DNA of 5,653 nt from contig JAJXYM010000006.1 of the NCBI GenBank assembly GCA_021780585.1, forward strand, positions 1 to 5,653, in the 5' to 3' direction. A program made the translations under genes and the position numbers. This DNA is from Deltaproteobacteria bacterium (GTDB taxonomy: Bacteria; Desulfobacterota; Binatia; Binatales; Binataceae). Of this stretch, positions 4,351 through 5,653 are shown piece by piece. The notes under the pieces are model-generated. The model was not told the DNA's origin. It saw nothing but the letters and a program-made list of their open reading frames with translations, and made no database searches. Numbering within the stretch: position 1 is the stretch's first letter; each line of letters begins with the position of its first letter.

Positions 4351-5653
4351 CTATCTCGGGATGACCGGCAGTAGAATGTGAGACGCCATATCCCTCTGAT
4401 GGTAGATGGTCTGGCGCGCGGGTATTCCCTTTACGCCCTCGCCGAACGCCTCACCGGTATTGAGGTTGCGGTCAAAGCGCGGAAAGTTGCTTGAACTGAT
4501 TTCGAGCCGGATACGGTGGCCCGGCAGAAAGACATTACTGGTGGCCCATAAATCGATCGTGAACCGGTAAGGCTTCCCCGGCTCCATCAACTGAGGCGTG
4601 CTTGCCGATTCGCGATATCGCGCACGAATGATGCCGTCGAGAAGATTCTGCGCATAGCCGTTCGGATGTACGTCCACGAGTTTCGCCGTGAAGTCGGTGT
4701 CGATCGCCGAAGACGAAGCCCACAACGCGACGGTCACCGGTCCCGTAATTTCCAGCGGTTGCTCGAGCGGCTCCGAGGTGTAGACCAGGACGTCGTTCCG
4801 CTCTTCCACCGGCGTTTGATCCTGCACCCCGATATCGATCGCCAGATTGTTGCCCCCAAGCGACGCAACGGGATCGTCGGGATCGTAAACGAAAGCGTCA
4901 GCCTCCTCCACGTCCGGAGGCGCGGTTGAAAGCGCGCCGTCCCCACGAAGGGAGTTAGCGCCCTTGTTGCTATGCAGGAAATACGGCGACTGCCGCGCGT
5001 TCGGCGGCGGCCAATCGGATAGTCCGCGCCATCGGTTCTCGCCAAGCGTAAAGATTGTGACCGGAGGCTCTTCCATGACGCCGGTCTCGACATCTTTGAG
5101 CCAGTAATCAAACCAGCGCAGTAGAGTCTCATTAAGATCAATCAGCGCAGCCGGTCCGAAATCGATATCGCCGGTCCCACGCGAACTGGGAACGCTATAT
5201 GGAAGCAGATGGCCCCACGGCCCGATTATAAGCCGCTGTCCATCGCGAGCTTTCTGGAATCGGCTCTTCGCCTTTATGCTCTGATAGGCATTAAGGGCTC
5301 CTTCGCCAAAGATGTCGTACCACGATGAAACGTGGAGCATCGGCACACTGACGCTCGACGCATGCCGGTTCACGTCGGCGCGATACCAGTATTCGCCATC
5401 CTCCGCATGCGCAATATGATCGGCAAAATACGGAGCGGTCTCCTTGAGCAAGTCGCCCCAATCCTTGATCGGCAGGTGGCGATACCATTTATCGGTCAGC
5501 GGCGTGAACGCATTCAGACCGAAACGGGTCTGTCGAATAAGAGGAAACTCCCCTCCTTCGACATATTCCTTGACCTTCTCGAACAAGTCATTACGCTTCA
5601 GACGCTTTAGCGTATTCAGGCCTTTGAATATCGCATACGGAACGATCCACCCC
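4351..5653 (-). CDS. CocE/NonD-type alpha/beta hydrolase, 5' end missing
   Basis: The frame stays open to the right edge, so the gene starts outside the window; 433 residues are visible, and the TTG at 5584-5586 is probably internal. It looks like the CocE/NonD (X-Pro dipeptidyl-peptidase-like) serine hydrolases, which cleave esters or N-terminal acyl groups. MLHVSSWYDIFGEG contains the likely catalytic Asp (codon 5314-5316). IIGPWGH contains the likely catalytic His (codon 5209-5211). The nucleophile Ser (GxSYxG) must lie upstream, outside the window. From about 4900 downwards the C-terminal PepX_C jelly-roll is clear: YDPDDPVASLGGN, DVLVYTSEPLEQPLEITGPV, DTDFTAKLVDVHPNG, LPGHRIRLEISSSNFPRFDRN. 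Family members are commonly 550-680 residues, so roughly 120-250 residues are missing. It ends 241 bases from the stop of the convergent monooxygenase gene. Family call is firm; the substrate is unknown. Confidence 0.9.
   Translation of the reverse strand, partial: GWIVPYAIFKGLNTLKRLKRNDLFEKVKEYVEGGEFPLIRQTRFGLNAFTPLTDKWYRHLPIKDWGDLLKETAPYFADHIAHAEDGEYWYRADVNRHASSVSVPMLHVSSWYDIFGEGALNAYQSIKAKSRFQKARDGQRLIIGPWGHLLPYSVPSSRGTGDIDFGPAALIDLNETLLRWFDYWLKDVETGVMEEPPVTIFTLGENRWRGLSDWPPPNARQSPYFLHSNKGANSLRGDGALSTAPPDVEEADAFVYDPDDPVASLGGNNLAIDIGVQDQTPVEERNDVLVYTSEPLEQPLEITGPVTVALWASSSAIDTDFTAKLVDVHPNGYAQNLLDGIIRARYRESASTPQLMEPGKPYRFTIDLWATSNVFLPGHRIRLEISSSNFPRFDRNLNTGEAFGEGVKGIPARQTIYHQRDMASHILLPVIPR

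Noticed and set aside
1..5653. CRISPR arrays, tRNA or rRNA genes, insertion sequences, attachment sites
   Set aside because: No regularly spaced repeats, no tRNA-like fold or rRNA sequence, and no transposase or terminal repeats were seen.

Overview
This window comes from a GC-rich bacterial chromosome. It holds three complete protein genes, one gene cut by the right edge, and a clear RNA switch. The organism cannot be named from it. High GC, Shine-Dalgarno sites with GTG/TTG starts, and the gene mix (PII-like/CBS protein, FluC, Baeyer-Villiger monooxygenase, CocE-type hydrolase) fit a soil or sediment proteobacterium or related deep-branching phylum; this is an inference of low certainty.

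Left half (about 95-2070, minus strand): a fluoride-response operon read right to left. A promoter-like TTGACT box (2065-2070) lies just upstream of a fluoride (crcB-motif) riboswitch aptamer (1976-2027). The 3' pseudoknot strand of the aptamer is also the 5' arm of a long hairpin followed by a T-rich stretch (1951-1983), which gives a ready antitermination mechanism. Next come a 426-residue protein joining an N-terminal DUF190 (PII-like) domain to four CBS domains (546-1826) and, 23 bases later, a FluC/CrcB fluoride channel (148-522) with a TTG start set by a perfect GGAGGT. The simple reading is that fluoride lets transcription pass into the operon, so the cell makes the exporter and a predicted nucleotide-sensing partner.

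Middle (2071-2333): a GC-rich divergent intergenic region with an 8-bp inverted repeat and a GC palindrome, but no convincing plus-strand promoter.

Right half: a 591-residue class B flavoprotein (Baeyer-Villiger) monooxygenase on the plus strand (2334-4109) faces a CocE/NonD-type alpha/beta hydrolase on the minus strand (4351 to the window edge, 5' end missing). They are separated by 241 bases rich in inverted repeats, including an 11-bp hairpin that probably ends transcription. A Baeyer-Villiger enzyme makes esters or lactones and a CocE-type enzyme can cleave esters, so a shared pathway is possible but not shown.

The most interesting unit is the fluoride riboswitch with its overlapping terminator controlling a DUF190-4xCBS fusion placed ahead of fluC.
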